Source: Tricholoma matsutake | Taxonomy: Eukaryota > Basidiomycota > Agaricomycetes > Agaricales > Tricholomataceae | DNA length: 64,000 nucleotides | Assembly (NCBI GenBank): GCA_026075535.2 | Contig: AP026543.1 | Coordinates: forward strand, 1,736,001 to 1,800,000 | Reading direction: 5' to 3' | Shown here: positions 41,101-53,531 of the stretch, piece by piece | Layout of the letters: each line of letters opens with the position of its first letter | Position numbering within the stretch: position 1 is the stretch's first letter | Made by a program: the position numbers and the translations under genes | Notes under the pieces: generated by a model | The model's database searches: none | What the model saw: the letters and a program-made list of their open reading frames with translations, nothing else | Told to the model about the DNA's origin: nothing

Positions 41101-44100
41101 ATTGAGCAGCAGTAGGATTGTTCGAGTTGAGGCCCAGCGTCCATATGTAATCAGTCAGATCATAAACGCCATTCTGCCAAACCCCCCAGATCCTGTCGAA
41201 AGATAAGATCAAACGTCCGTCATATAAAACATCACACGAACAATACGTACTTTTGGATATTAGCATCTGCAGCCTGTGCAGCGATATTCTGGGGATCCCA
41301 AACCAACGCCCCCTTGTGGTAATTCGCCATCTTCGGCTGGAACACCGCAGTGTACCAATCCGACTGCTTCAGCTTCTGTGAATTCGTCTGCTGCGAGCCG
41401 GATACATGGATCGCAGTGGGCGCAAGCACCGTGAAGTTCTTCGCCGTCAACGAGAACGTGGGGTCCGACACGAGCCCCGGACATCCAAGGGTAAGCGGTA
41501 CAGGGAAGTAGTAAGTCATATCAATCCCGGCAAGCTGGGAAAGGGTATCAACACCGTTACTTGGCTCGCCCTGAATATCACTGTGGTCCCCATGCACAAA
41601 GTTTGAGACATCATACACCTGGCCTTGCACTGAGACGTAAAAGTCGTTGTTCCCCGTATGCTGCGCCACCTGGTTCGTGTTCCACACCTTGTTGAGGTTC
41701 GGGCACAACAGCGTACCAAACACCGCAATGTAGAAAACGACGGTACCGTTGAGGAGGAAAATCAGTACGAAGATCGTTAGCTTCTCGCGCCATGCTAGCT
41801 GGACATCGGGGCGCTTCATCCGCCCAATGAGATGTAACAAGAAGTTAGGGATCCACCATGTGAAAAACCGCACGATGAAAAGCCACCAGCGCCGCGACCT
41901 GCTCGACGGGACTTCCTCCACAGCGTTCGACACCTCCTTGAATACCATACCATCCCCATCCTTCGCAGGGTTAGGGGAGTACGGCGGTGTCTCGCCCTTC
42001 TGATCCGAACCCCACACAGCAAAACCTCTCGACATATTCGGCGTACTCAGCCCACCACCGCCATACGACGACTCCCCATTGGGATCCTGCCACTGCGTCC
42101 CATTCGTTCCCGTCCGCGTGAGCAGCAGATTGTCCGCACTCTCATTGAGGTAATCAGCTGGTGGTGGCGCTAACCCCTCCTGATGTGTATAGTCTGTCGC
42201 ATCGTCCCCTACCGCACTCTCGTCCTCGTCGCCCGCACCCTTCTTCAAATCCTTCTCAATCGCTCGGATCGGGTCCTCCACCACTTTCCATGCATGGTAC
42301 GAGAGCCATATCCTGCGGTTCCCAAGCGCATAGTCCCACCCCTCCTTCCAGCCGTTCGCTCGAGCACACTGTGCAATTCGCTCAGATTCAGATCCCCGCA
42401 TCGTCGGCACATACCGCTCGCAGAACTCGCCCATAGCATAGTCAGCGACGAATTCGGAGGTCTTCCGTGAGGAGAGGTCGGGAAGAAGGAGGGATCGAAT
42501 CTGAGCCTTGACGCGTCGCTTGTCGAATGAGTTCGAGGAACCAGAATCGTTGGGCCGGATGCAAGAGATATTCCAGACGTGTGTACGGTCGAAGCTCGAG
42601 AAGATCTCTGATAGGGTGAAGTTTAGTTGCGTCGTGACAGGGTATGTCTTCCCAGGGTCTAAATGGGGATGGTCATCACTAGCAGGAGGGAGGGAGCCAT
42701 CTGGTGCAACGATGGGGCTGGGCTGCCGGAGAGGGCGAGATGATACTTGGGCTTGGACGGCAATACTCTCGTCCTTGTGGTGCTTCTCCGCTGCGAGACT
42801 GGGACCAGACAGAAGCTTCGAGACGAAGGGGTCCGAAGAGTTTCGGAGCAAGGACACGAAAGCAGAGTCGAGGAGATCACTATCCTTCTCGATGAACTTG
42901 GAAATATCATACAACGCCGAGCCTGAATAGTGATTGATGCCGAATAGGTTACGGTCGGCGGATCCACCCTGAGAAGGGCTGGCAACGAAGGAAGCATGGA
43001 CACCGAACTTGGAAGAGAGTTCCTGAAGAACATCCTCATTTCGATGGTCACCGCCCTTGCCTGACTTGTACGACGAGCAAGCCTTGTTCATTATCCCTAA
43101 CATGCCCCCCGGCTTCCTCTGCGCCCGCTCATTTAGCTGTGCACCCCGAAGAAGCTCCACGCATGCATCATTATCCATCGTCGCAATCGAAGGTAAAGTG
43201 ATGCCGTCATTCGTGATCTCCGAGTTGTAGCCCACACGGTCCTCGAAAGTATTCCGGAGGACGTAGGACTGCAACAGCTCGTCTGCGAAATTGATGCAGA
43301 ATTCGTCGAACCCGTTCTGGCCGTACACAGAAACTAGGGGGGCGGTGCCCGACAAGGACATGGATGTTGTACCAGCTGGACCCCTGGTCTGATATCCGGG
43401 TTGATCGAGGAGAATAATCTGCGTAGGGGGAGGAGGATCCTTCGGGCTGGGGGCTAGCCTATGATTGACCGTTTCTACGACAAAGGCGAAGAGGATGGCA
43501 TAAAGATCGCGAACGCATTGGTCCCTCTGCACAGAGCTCTGTTCTGCGTTGAGCAACACCGTATAGAGCTCCTTCCGGACATAGCTAGTTTTATTGGTCA
43601 AGACCTGACTCAAGTCCTCAGAACTCGTTCCCAGGAGCCGCGCAACATGATCCAGAACCTGTGTATTGTGAATGTAAGCAGAGGCAGTGTGCGCATCCCC
43701 ATCGTGGAACTGCAGATTGCCGAGAAGGAGGATGGCAACGAGGAGGCTAAAAATAGATGACATATGTTTGGGTTTGAAACCCAGCATCCGCATGGATACA
43801 CGCAAGTCCACCATGCCGATGGAGTCATCACTGAAAGGGCCGGCAGGGAGGCGATAGGTGCCAGAGGATGCGAGGAGAGAGTAGTCGGATGGATCTTCGA
43901 GGTTGAAGTGATCTCGCTCAGCTGTGGTGGCGCCGGCAAGGAATTGATAGAAAACGTGATATGACCGCTCTTCGTGGGTGAGACGATTGAGACGAGATTT
44001 GTCGAGGCCATATGTCAAGACCTTGGCGGAACTGATGCGTCCACGGTCGTTGAAATGGAGTTCGAGGTAACGGCCGTGGCGGGAGGCATTGGGACTCATG

Positions 44101-44671
44101 AGAGTTTTGGCATTTCCAAAAGAGTCTAGGACGGTGCTGAGAGCTTTTATCTGCTCGGCGACCCTTGCCTCCTTCCTCGAGTGGCTTGAGAGTCTAAGGA
44201 TTTGGTCGAGGAATAAACGAAGGCTTGAAGATTTGCCGGAACCGGTTATGCCTCTATAATGATGGTGAGGTGGAGTAGGTTACAAATAATTCACAGGGTA
44301 ACGCACCTCGACAATACAGTCTGTGATTGACTCCGTCGTCGCATGAGGAGATAGACTTTTGCAGCCAAATCGTACAAATGGGGCTGCAGAGGCTTTGGAG
44401 AGTTGACCATGGGAAGACTGGTGTCTTTGTAGCACTTCTCTTCATAGTCTTTGGCACTGAGATCGTTGAGGTTTGCAAGTGTTTTGTAAGGATTGACAAC
44501 TACTAGGTTAGCTGCTCCGATTCTTGAATAAGGCAAATCAGCACGAAAACGAGCTTGAAGGACGGCAAGGATGATGTCGTCAGAAGGATAAACGGTTGCT
44601 GAACCAGAAGATGAAACTAATTCGACCAGGTCGCCTGAAGCAACTGCCTGCGAGATGATATTAGAGGCCAT
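38150..44671 (-). CDS. Chitin synthase with myosin motor-like domain (class V type)
   Basis: Eleven exons on the minus strand: 44671-44307, 44253-41251, 41192-40864, 40807-40453, 40405-40186, 40129-39557, 39500-39477 (24 nt), 39427-39338, 39285-39003, 38949-38307, 38252-38150. They join in one frame of 1995 residues, the usual size of the class. Order: myosin motor-like head (P-loop GITGSGKSS, degenerate), membrane segment and cytochrome b5-like domain ([20 protein letters not shown]), membrane segment, chitin synthase core with [57 protein letters not shown] and the QRRRW signature, transmembrane tail, Gly/Met/Gln-rich linker and a C-terminal DEK_C domain ([20 protein letters not shown]). 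It polymerises UDP-N-acetylglucosamine into chitin at the plasma membrane; the motor-like head helps retention at growing tips in related fungi. Shares a 164-bp divergent upstream region with SEC27. Confidence 0.93.
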
Positions 44672-44835
44672 AGCCTAAGAAGCGACCACAGCTGGTCGCT
44701 GTTCTAGACGATGAGGAAGAAAGGAAGAACGGTTGATGAAAGGTCAAAGTTTGCCGTTTCCCGGGTGCAGTCACGTGCCGGCAAACCGCCGACTTCCACG
44801 TCTTTTCTTAGAATCTTACTGTAACTTACCATACA
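44672..44835. promoter_or_regulatory. Short divergent intergenic region between chitin synthase and SEC27
   Basis: Only 164 bp separate the two start codons, so the promoters must overlap. No clear TATA box is visible; pyrimidine-rich stretches flank both starts. Inference from gene arrangement, not from a recognised motif. Confidence 0.55.
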
Positions 44836-47800
44836 ATGCTCGTTGAAGTCAATGTAAGTATCTCGATACAAGTCTCAGTCGGTTACTGATACATTTCATA
44901 GAGAAAACTACTTTCTCGATCAGATAGAGTGAAAGGCGTTGACTTTCATCCAACAGAACCTTGGCTTTTAACAGGTCTTTACAATGGCACAGTCAACATC
45001 TATAACCACGAGACTGGCGCTATAGTAAAAACATTCGAAGTTGCTGAAGTCCCAGTTCGTTGTGTCAAATTTATTGCACGCAAAAACTGGTTCGTCGCCG
45101 GTTCGGATGATTTCCAGCTTCGAGTATTCAATTACAACACACATGAAAAGGTGGCTGCATTCGAGGCCCACCCAGATTATATCAGATGTCTCACAGTTCA
45201 CCCGACGGCCAGCATCGTTCTAACTGGCAGTGACGATATGACCATCAAAGCTTGGGACTGGGAGAAGGGCTGGAAGAACATACAAGTATACGAAGGCCAC
45301 ACACACTACATCATGAACATCGCATTCAACCCTAAAGATGCCAACACCTTCGCTTCTGCATGCCTCGATCGTACCGTTAAAATGTGGTCCCTCGGCTCAG
45401 GCACCGCCAACTTCACCATGGACGCACACGATAAAGGTGTCAACTACGTCGACTTCTACCCAGGAGCTGACAAGCCTTACCTCGTCACCACCGGCGACGA
45501 TAAGACCGTCAAGGTATGGGACTACCTTAGCAAGAGCTGCGTACAGACCATGGAAGGTCACACGAACAACGTCTCTTTTGCCGTATTTCACCCCAACCTA
45601 CCTATCATCCTCAGCGGGAGCGAAGATGGCGCAGTGAAGATGTGGAACAGCGGTACATACCGTGTCGAGAACACACTCAGTTACTCGCTCGAGCGCGCAT
45701 GGTGTGTTGCACTCCGGAGGGATGCGAACGAGGTGGCCGTTGGATTCGACGAGGGCGTCGTAGTGATCAAGGTATATATACCCCCTCATCTTCATTCACT
45801 AATAATTCGCTCATTTACGTTCAATACCTCAGCTTGGTCGAGACGAGCCCACCTTCAGCATGGACCCCTCCGGCAAGCTCGTCTACACCCGGAACCACGA
45901 CGTCCTATCCGGAAACCTTCAAACAATCTCCGACAACACCCACCTCTCTGATGGCACCAGGATCCCTCTATCCGTAAAAGAAATCGGTTCCACCGAGATC
46001 TTCGCACAATCCCTCATCCACTCCCCCAACGGGCGCTTCGTAACCGTAGTCGGCGACGGAGAATACATAACTTACACCGCCCTGGCATGGCGCAACAAGT
46101 CTTTCGGGAACGGTATCTCGTTCGCGTGGGCCCCCGATTCAAATACGTACGCAGTGTTGGAGAGTAAAGTCAAGCTTAGGATATACAAAAACTTTAGGGA
46201 GAGAAGCGGGGCGGGGATGAAGGGAGCTGGGAGCTGGTCGATTGATGGACTCCATGGGGGCACATTACTTGGTGCACGGGGCGCTGGTTTCGTCATGTTC
46301 TGGGACTGGGAGACTGGCGAAATTGTCAGGCGCATAGATGTTGAAGCCAAGAATGTGAATATGCCAGTACCTTTCTCGCTGCGCGTATACTAACTGGTTA
46401 CATGTAGGTTTACTGGTCTGGCACTGGGTCACTGGTGGCGATCACTGCTGAAGACTCTTTCTACATCCTACGTTTCGATCGGGATGCCTACAACGCCAAG
46501 CTCGAGGAAGGTGCGGAGATTACAGACGAAGGTGTCGAGGAGGCATTCGAGGTCGTCGCCGATGTTTCCGAAGGGTAATATAATCCTTCTACTTTCTCTC
46601 ATCAAGTCCTAACTCCACCAACAGCGTCAAGACAGCCAAATGGATAGGCGACTGCTTCATCTTCACAACCACCACCAACCGCCTCTCATACTTTGTTGGC
46701 AATGAGCACTACAACATCAGTCCCTTCGACACGTAAGTCCCTCAATTTAAAATATACACAACGCTATTCATATAAAATACATTTAGTCCACTCTACCTCC
46801 TAGGCTACATGCCCGCCCACAATCGCGTCTACCTAGCAGACAAAGACCTCCATATCTACGGATACTCTCTCTCCCTCTCCGTCGTAGAATACCAAACCGC
46901 CGTACTACGTGGCGACATGGACACCGCCGCCGAAATCCTCCCCTCTCTCCCAAAAGAACAGCTCAACAAAGTCGCTCGTTTCCTCGAAAGCAAAGGTAAC
47001 CCACCCCCACTTCCTTCCCTCCAACCAACCCCTTCGGAAGCATCGTACGTACTAACTGCACCCTCCACTCCCAGACCTCAAAGAACTCGCCATCCAAGTG
47101 ACCACCGACGCCGACCACAAATTCGAATTAGCTCTCCAACTCGACGACCTCGACACCGCCCTCGAGATCGCACGATCCGTTCCTGAGCTCGAGGCAGAGA
47201 TGAAGTGGAAAGCACTAGGCGATCGCGCACTCGCAGTGTGGCGATTCGATCTGGCGAGGGAGTGTTTCGTACGGGCGGGAGATTTGAGTGCACTGATGCT
47301 CCTGCTGATGGCTACGGGCGATCGGAAGGGCCTTGAGGGGCTCTCTGTAAAAGCTGGTAAGTTTTCTTTCGTGTTTTCTTTTTTCTAAGTGTGTGGGGGG
47401 GACAACGTGTTGATACGTTTTCAGAGGAAAAGGAACAGAATAATTTGGCGTTCGCGACGCGTTTCCAGCTCGGCGATGCAGATGCGTGTGTGGACCTGCT
47501 GGTAAAGACACAACGGGCCCCTGAGGCTGCTTTGTTTGCTCGCACGTATGCACCAAGGTGAGTACACAAGTTATTTAGTATACAACCCACGCCCTGATCG
47601 GCACCCCAGCCGAGCATCAAAAGCTGTAGACGCATGGAAAGCAGACCTAATCAGCAAGAAACGGCCTAAAATAGCGGCCTCCGTTGCCCATCCTGACGTT
47701 AATCCAGAATTGTTTGAGGAGGGGTGGGAACAAGTGTTGGGTGGTAAGTTTTGGGTAATTCAACGGCGGTTTTTGAAAATTATTGATAGTTTGACCAGCA

Positions 47801-47866
47801 GAGGCACGTTTGCGGACGAGAGAGCCGTCGGAAGGAGAAGATGGAGTGTTGGTGGATTCCTCTTGA
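44836..47866 (+). CDS. SEC27: Coatomer subunit beta-prime (COPI)
   Basis: Ten exons: 44836-44853, 44902-45771, 45833-46354, 46408-46574, 46625-46733, 46788-46995, 47075-47356, 47425-47557, 47610-47743, 47799-47866; 836 residues (yeast Sec27 is slightly longer). The N-terminus MLVEVNRKLLSRSDRVKGVD and HPTEPWLLTGLYNGTVNIYN is the diagnostic start of beta-prime COP; about six WD40 repeats follow (for example TGSDDMTIKAWDW, ASACLDRTVKMWSL, TTGDDKTVKVWDY, SGSEDGAVKMWNS), then a second propeller and an alpha-solenoid with RGDMDTAAEILPSLPKEQLN and ALGDRALAVWRFDLARECF. The protein is part of the coat of Golgi-to-ER vesicles and binds KKXX cargo. The first exon codes six residues only. Housekeeping gene, apparently intact. 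Confidence 0.96.
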
Positions 47867-48100
47867 TCATTATTTTTTTTTGTTGTTGTACATTGCTGAA
47901 AGATTTTTTTATTGCGCGATACACTTTGCGGTTTCGTGGCTGTTGAGTACTAGTCACTCTGACACGCACTGCGCGGAACAAATATGCGGTAGGTCCAGCA
48001 GGCCGCAACAGCTATTTATGACAAGTCCTTTCCACGTCGTTACTCTGTATATATCCATCAAGATAACAATGTCGAGCTATGCTGTCCTACATCCGTCAGC

Positions 48101-49571
48101 TTACATGCGTCTTCCAACCATTATTCCTCTGAGCTCGCTATCCTCAACGATTCCTCCACACTGATTATCGCCCGTCCCTGCAGGTAGCGACGTTCCATAG
48201 GGTACCTTGTGCCAACGATGTAAAGGCGTTCCATCGACATCCGCAGTATAGCCTAAATGACCCTTTCTGGCGTACGGGGCATTTTCCAGAGCGCGCGTTT
48301 GGACTCCCCAGATCGTTTCACCCAACTGCACTAGCCTAGAGCCGAACTCTTCAAGGAATGCAGCTACTAACTCTTCACTCGGATCCTCCTGAAACGAGCC
48401 GCGCCCTTCGTCCCCCCCAAAGGTGGCTAGGTACCAGACTTTCTTCCACTCCTTCACCGCCTCCTTTGCTGGCCCGCTCTGCGGCTGCACGTTTTTGGCC
48501 ACCAGATAGAATGTCGATTTCTTAGCATGCATCGATTCAGGTTTGAAAAGAGTCACAGATGAGAAGGCGTCAAAAGTCTTGAGGAGTGTGCAGGTGTACC
48601 AAGTTGCGAACTTGTGCAGCAACATTACAAATGTTCCACCTTTCTTGATGCGCTGCAGACCAAGAATTAACTGCGACATCAAGAGTCGAGTAGCCTCATA
48701 GTACTCTCTCCATTCTCCTCGAATATGTTCCTTCAAGACTTGGCCATCGCAGATCACGATATCAAAGTCTTGTCCTAGAAACGGCCGATCGCTAACGAAC
48801 TGGGAAGCATCAGGATGATGGGATGGGATGTCGTTCAAACGTACGCCAAACTCGGCGGCCAACATCGTGATATCCATGAATTTAACCTGAACACGGGGAT
48901 CCCTCCTATCATAACGCACCATGAGCCTATAACCACCAAGGGAACGTGGAAGGGAGACCCCTCTAATGGTCGCATCTGGATGCCCATCAAGAACCGTTGC
49001 GCTGTATCCACCAGGAGCCATACAAAGGTCAAGCGTATGAGGATGTGGGTAGCAGAAGGCGCCGGTGGCGTCATCTATCTCTTTTCCAAGCGATCGCATC
49101 CTATTAAACAACATTTTTTTATCCCTAGGACCGGCGTTGACGATAGCGAGCCGTTGTTTTGAGAAATACTTGTCTGCTTCTGGATTTTCCCAGCCCTGAT
49201 TTGAATGTTAAGAAGAAGAAACGAACTACGGAACAGTTCGCTACCTTTTTCATCAGTTCTTCGAGAGATCTGAATGAAGGCGAAGCTTGCCAGAGATACT
49301 CTTGTATCATAATAGTGTGTTGACGAAACCTGGTAGCAGTTCTTGGATTAAACACTTCTGCAGCAGGATTATCAGGCTTCGCAGCTTCAACGTTTGCCAT
49401 GCCGAGGGGCAAAGAGCTTTCCTGGCTTTCTTTGCAGAGCACTGTGCGCTGATCAGGAGATTTTGAATTGAGTGATTCCGCAGCGTGAGGATTATGATAA
49501 GACTTCTCAACATCGTCTACCACGCTGATAGGCAACGAAGACTGCGGATTCCTTCGTGTCCAAGGGAGCAT
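48101..49571 (-). CDS. FtsJ-like (Rossmann) methyltransferase, copy 1
   Basis: Two exons, 49571-49245 and 49195-48101, 473 residues. The SAM-binding motif I is TLDLCMAPGGYSATVLDGHP; a motif IV-like DFDIVICDGQVL and a GGTFVMLLHKFATWYT strand follow, as in FtsJ/RrmJ-type 2'-O-methyltransferases; VFKPE-like LFKPESMHAKKSTFYLVAKN matches the end of that fold. The substrate is not deducible, RNA being the family expectation. The first 110 residues (MLPWTRRNP..) are low-complexity and not part of the fold. The paralogue 1.7 kb upstream is co-linear. The C-terminus (WHKVPYGTSLPAGTGDNQCG) differs completely from copy 2. Confidence 0.85.
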
Positions 49572-51247
49572 TGTGTGGATTGGAAGGTGATCTTGAAGAA
49601 AGGCAATGGGATCGATGAACGTTGTCGCAGAGTTGCACTTAGCGGCGGCTGTCCTGAGAGCCTAACGAAAGGTTATCAGCACGAGGGTCCCGGATTTGGA
49701 AAGCCTCGACAGTCGGGCGCCAAAACGTCGTACAGTACATGAAGGCAACCGTGGAGCCAACCTAAACGAGTGCAGAATTGTGCTTTGCATACTAGTATAG
49801 ACTCGGAGCCAAGGCAACTATTCGCCCATGCAAAGCGTAGTATGTCCTGTGACTCCTGTCTGCCAATGTTTAAATTTCTATAAGTGCGAGACTCATCAGA
49901 GAAATGGATCGTAGCTAAGCGAGTTAGCCGAGTGATCTGTACCAGTCTGTACCAGTCTGTACCGGTAGATACCAACACCCAATTTACTGATTCGGATGCC
50001 TATTGAGGACCTGGCTAACAAGATGTATCCCTGATGCTCGTCGTTCTTACGCAGCCTGTGTATTAAGCACAAGTACAACTGGGAGCAGCACATGCTAAAT
50101 CAGGAACTGTTTCAATACAAAAATAACACTTTCATGGGGGTTATACTGACCTGCGGTAGTAGGACTGCACGTAACATACTGTTGCTGTCAATTACATCTC
50201 TGCGAAGAAATTCAAGATATGACAGCGGGAGTTAATTGGGTCTGCACTGAGCAGCGGCGCGGCGGACTAGGTTACGAAGGTCAAGTTCCTTGTTGCACAA
50301 CTTGAAGCCCCGTGTCTTGATCATTGACCCGTCATCGTTGTTAAGAACAAGTCGAAAGAAAAACAATCTTTTCGATTAACAATGGAACTTTGTGAGGCAT
50401 CCGCAGCGCCGTCAGAGACGATCAACATGGAGCTATTGCCAACTTGGTAGTGTGAGCCAGCTTATAAATTTTTTTGAAACCATACATAAGTAGTCGGATA
50501 CAGTAACGCCTCCACCCCTCTTTCACAAACCTTTAGCTGTGAATCTTGCTCTGTGCACACGACAGGTCAGTTTCCACAACGTCACACTGGTATACGACCT
50601 CCACCTGTCGGATGTCATATTATGCTTGAAGCTTGAAGCTCGATCTGATTGAATCAATGGATGATGGAAGAACTAGCGTGGCACCTGAGTTTTATACTAT
50701 CGTTCGAACTTGCGAACTCTTGACCGGCATTATGGAGAGGTTAATCCAAACTGTGCTTTCCAGCTCTGACCTTTTCAGTAGCTTATTGGTAGCGCTGCAT
50801 CTGCAGGTTGCCCAATTCGGTTTGTTCTCGAGGTCGGAGATGGGTATGATGCTATCCATGTAGTAACACTCTTGGGCATTTAGAATTGATCTCTCCCTGG
50901 CATGATCCATCGGCCCAACTCCACAAGTACGTAAGAAACCAGATGTTGTCAACGGAACCAGATGGCATTCAAAGGACCAGAAGGTATATGTTAATCACGA
51001 AGGGTATGTAACTGACGATGAACAAAAATACCAGGGTTGAAGTAACCACATCGCATATATCTTCAAAACTCGGCACCAGTGCCACCACCCATAAATTACT
51101 AACAAGCAAAAGTGGAGTTATGTCTGTGTCCTGTCCTTCATGCTTGCATGGAGGAGGCATCAACACACATGCACATTGGACTCGCCTCACTATCGTTCAC
51201 CAAGGAGTCGCCGTTCTCAACAACCCCTGTACTAACTGCAATCTCTG
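49572..51247. other. Spacer between the two FtsJ-like paralogues
   Basis: Contains the upstream region of copy 1. GGAAAGCCTCGACAGTCGGG near 49,697 is matched by a similar stretch near 52,853 upstream of copy 2, so the duplication included promoter DNA. Three near-identical decamers CTGTACCAGT occur at 49,937-49,967. No gene seen. Confidence 0.5.
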
Positions 51248-52646
51248 TCAGTTCCCTGGGCCCGTTGGGACGGATATCGATGTGCCAAGGACAGCAGCGA
51301 TGTCTGAGCTCACTTTATCCACATCCGCATTGCGGCCTGAATCACCTTGTCTGACGTAGGGGGCCATTTCCAGAGCACGCGTTTGGACTCCCCAGATCGT
51401 CTCACCCAACTCCACTAGTCTGGAGCTGAACTCTTCAAGGAACTTAGCTACTACCTCTTCTCTCGGATCTTGCTGAACGGAGCCGTGCCCCCCATCACCT
51501 CCAAATGTCGCTGTATACCAGGCTTTCTTCCACTCCTTCACCGCCTCCTTTGCTGGCCCGCTCTGCGGCTGCACGTTCTTGGCCACGAGATAGAATGACG
51601 ATCGCTGAGCGTGCTTCTTTTCGGGTTTGAAAAGAGTCATAGATGAGAAGCCATTAAACGTCTTGAGGAGTGTGCAAGTATTCCAGGCTTCGATCTTGTG
51701 CAGCAACATTACAAATGTTCCACCAGTCTTGATGCGCTGCAGACCGAGGATCAACTGCGACATCAAGAGTCGAGTTGCTTCACAGTATTCTCTCCATTCT
51801 CCCCGAGGGTGTGTTCTCAAGACTTGACCATCACAGATCACAATATCAAACTCCTGTCCGTAATATGGCCGATAACTGGTGAACCGTGAAGCATCAGGAT
51901 GACGGGACGGGATGTCGTTCAAACGTACGCCAAACTCGTTGGCCAACATCGTGATATCCATGAATTGAACTTGAACACGGGGATCCCTCCTGCCATGAGA
52001 CACCCGGAGATTGTGACCTCCAAGGGAACGTGGAAGGGAGACACCTCTGATGGTCGCATCTGGATGCCTATCAAGAACTGATGCGCTGTATCCACCAGGA
52101 GCCATACAAAGGTCCAGCGTATGAGGATGTGGGCAGCAGAAGGCGCTGGTGGCGTCATCCATCTCTTTTCCCAGCGACCGCATCATCCTGAAGAATCTTT
52201 TTTGCTCACTAGCACCGGCGTTATCTGCAGCGGACTGCAGCTTCTTGAAATACTCGTCTCCTTCTGGATTCTCCCAGCCCTGTTTTGAAAGTTAGCCAGA
52301 TGAAAATAACTGAGGAACAGGTAGTTACCATTCTCCTCAAGTCGTCGAGATATCTGAAGCCAGGCGCAGCTTGTCGGAGATACTCTGTTACAGTGAATTC
52401 TCTAGGAATGTCAATGGGAGGTCTTAGACTAAGTAACTCCGCAGCAGGAGGATCAGCCTTTTCTTTAATGTCTGCCACACTGATGGGCAGCGAGAGCTTT
52501 GGCTTCCTTTGTCTCCAAGGGAGCGTTTTGCGACGATTACGAGATTTTGAATTAGCCGACTCCGTAGTGGCAAGTTCACCATTAGCGTCTGCCACGTTGA
52601 TGGGCAACGACTCGACCTTTGGCCTTCTCTGCCTCCAAGGAAGCAT
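51248..52646 (-). CDS. FtsJ-like (Rossmann) methyltransferase, copy 2
   Basis: Two exons, 52646-52329 and 52279-51248, 449 residues from the ATG at 52,646 (equivalent to the start of copy 1). Motif I is TLDLCMAPGGYSASVLDRHP; DFDIVICDGQVL and GGTFVMLLHKIEAWNT are conserved. The intron sits at the same position as in copy 1. The N-terminal tail holds an internal duplication (LPWRQRRPK..SLPINVAD and LPWRQRKPK..SLPISVAD). After RALEMAPYVRQGDSG the C-terminus diverges (VSSDIAAVLGTSISVPTGPG), suggesting a frameshift or different exon end relative to copy 1. Confidence 0.85.
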
Positions 52647-53531
52647 TATGAGCCGATTAGGAGATCTAGAAAGATAATGCGCCAAAGAAACACGAAAGGG
52701 ACCAGGGTTTTGGATAGTGTGCGAGTAGAAGTGGTTCTGAGAGAGGTGAGGGATGGGCGTATTGCGCAGAGCTCAGGCTGTTGTGGCGCCGCTTCTGAAG
52801 CCTGGACAACTCACTACACGAGGAACACGAGGAACACGAGGGACCGGTATTCGGAAAGCATTGACGATCGGGCGCCTATGAAAAGAAGTGCCCGAATGAG
52901 ACGAAAAAAAACGAAAATGTGACGTGAATGTGCTGCAGTGCATATCATTGGATCGTCATGCACCTACGCCATGCGATATGCGGACACTGTCCGACGTTTA
53001 CAGAGATTCCCGTAAGCCACAAGTGGTGAGATAGATGCAGCTCTAGCTGTCGTATTTTAACTGAAAATGCATCAGCAAAGAAATCCGCACGAAGCCATCC
53101 ATTAGCTAGCAAGCGGTGCCTGGATGAGCCGACCAGCTTACCTTGCATAGCCAAGCATTAAACTGTTCTCTACGATGATCGTATCAATCCGAGCCTCGCG
53201 AGCCAGCCTTGCATGGGTTGCCAGGCTATTACATCCATTTGGACTCTAGTGACAGTTTATACGTGATGTATGCAGAGCGCTGGTTAGAGACCTCCTTGAT
53301 ATACTTATAACAACTCCACGTGATGATTTGATATTGTAAGGGCGGGCCTGCCCATGTCGAAAAAGTGTCGCCTCCTTCTCCATGTCACGCGCGCCGACGC
53401 AAGGTGCCTATTTATATCTACTCTTCCTTTCTGTCCATCTCTTGGATTCAAACCACAATTCAACCAAATCTGGAACAAGAAACTGGCGACACCTCACATT
53501 CTACAAACGGTTGATGATACACCTGGAATAT
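52647..53531. other. Upstream region of FtsJ-like copy 2 and 3' side of the HNH gene
   Basis: No gene supported. A short direct repeat of ACACGAGGA (three copies) lies at 52,815-52,842. Confidence 0.5.

Noticed and set aside
50633..50863. Small gene between the FtsJ-like copies
   Set aside because: Short frame with no conserved motif and no support from neighbouring splice signals.
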